Shown here: positions 4,804-5,145 of the stretch, one piece after another | How positions within the stretch are numbered: the stretch's first letter is position 1 | Layout of the letters: every line of letters begins with the position of its first letter | NCBI GenBank assembly: GCA_030830245.1 | Contig: JAURNJ010000132.1 | Location: 1 to 5,145 of the forward strand | Reading direction: 5' to 3' | Origin: Novosphingobium sp. | GTDB lineage: Bacteria > Pseudomonadota > Alphaproteobacteria > Sphingomonadales > Sphingomonadaceae | Length of the DNA: 5,145 nucleotides | Program-made: the position numbers and the translations under genes | The notes under the pieces: model-generated | Told to the model about the DNA's origin: nothing | What the model saw: only the letters and a program-made list of their open reading frames with translations | Database searches by the model: none

Positions 4804-5145
4804 ATGTGCGGCATCATCGGTATCGTCGGCAAGGATCAAGTCTCGGACCGTCTGGTCGATGGGCTCAAGCGCATGGAATACCGCGGCTATGACAGCGCCG
4901 GGGTCTGCACTGTCTTTGAAGGCCAGCTGGTGCGCCGCCGCGCGCCCGGCAAGCTGATGAACCTCGTGCTCGAGCTTGAGCGGGCGTCCGCGCCCGGCAC
5001 GACGGGCATCGCACACACCCGTTGGGCCACCCATGGCGCACCCACCGCCACCAATGCCCACCCGCATGCGACCGGCGAAGTCGCGCTGGTCCACAACGGC
5101 ATCATCGAGAACTTCAAGGCGCTGCGCGATGCGATGACCGATCGC
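4804..5145 (+). CDS. glmS: Glutamine--fructose-6-phosphate aminotransferase (isomerizing) GlmS, N-terminal part, 3' end outside window
   Basis: The first 114 codons of GlmS are present and the frame stays open to the right edge. GlmS transfers glutamine amide nitrogen to fructose-6-phosphate, making glucosamine-6-phosphate, the committed step toward UDP-GlcNAc. The visible part is the class II (Ntn) glutaminase domain: it begins MCGIIG, so that Cys2 becomes the N-terminal nucleophile after methionine removal. YRGYDSAG (26-33), HTRWATHG (71-78), HPH (86-88) and VHNGIIENF (96-104) are all canonical. The two sugar-isomerase domains lie beyond the window. The start ATG at 4804 is fixed by the need for Met-Cys. 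Only 16 nt separate it from the toxin stop, with at best a weak purine-rich ribosome site (GAAAG, 4789-4793) and no visible promoter or ribozyme leader. It is therefore probably transcribed through the toxin-antitoxin genes, or from a promoter hidden inside them. Confidence 0.96.
   Translation, partial: MCGIIGIVGKDQVSDRLVDGLKRMEYRGYDSAGVCTVFEGQLVRRRAPGKLMNLVLELERASAPGTTGIAHTRWATHGAPTATNAHPHATGEVALVHNGIIENFKALRDAMTDR

Overview
The window looks like a piece of an alphaproteobacterial chromosome, most likely from a sphingomonad (Sphingomonadales, possibly the Erythrobacter/Novosphingobium side). The grounds are high GC, GC-rich third positions, protein sequences of sphingomonad type, and a phosphoglycolate phosphatase - glmU - glmS neighbourhood that I recall from that group. 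The assignment is made by eye and not by any search. The window is almost fully coding. The longest stretch without a gene is 62 bp, and no RNA gene, insertion sequence or CRISPR array was found.

Layout from left to right: (1) the 3' part of an M16 (insulinase/pitrilysin-like) peptidase gene on the + strand, ending at 971. (2) A minus-strand pair converging on it, phosphoglycolate phosphatase (1884-2558) followed by an isocitrate lyase/PEP mutase-superfamily enzyme (976-1851), separated by 32 nt and probably one operon. (3) A 62-bp divergent gap. (4) A complete glmU (2621-3985) on the + strand. (5) A VapBC-like type II toxin-antitoxin module (4039-4787): a ribbon-helix-helix antitoxin and a PIN-domain toxin overlapping by GTGA, preceded by its own promoter and a striking 31-bp palindromic operator. 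(6) The first 114 codons of glmS (from 4804), running off the right edge.

GlmS makes glucosamine-6-phosphate. GlmU makes UDP-N-acetylglucosamine from glucosamine-1-phosphate, so these two genes hold the entry and the last two steps of the precursor route for peptidoglycan and lipid A. The toxin-antitoxin cassette sits between them on the same strand. Only 16 nt separate the toxin stop from the glmS start, and I see no separate glmS promoter. Expression of an essential wall-precursor gene may therefore be tied to the autoregulated toxin-antitoxin operon or to read-through from glmU.

The points most worth a second look are the operator architecture with its probably leaderless antitoxin mRNA, the placement of the module inside the glm cluster, and the isocitrate lyase-superfamily protein, whose catalytic-loop cysteine is replaced by serine. 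I did not find a clearly unprecedented system. The unusual element is a recognisable module in an unusual, functionally loaded position.
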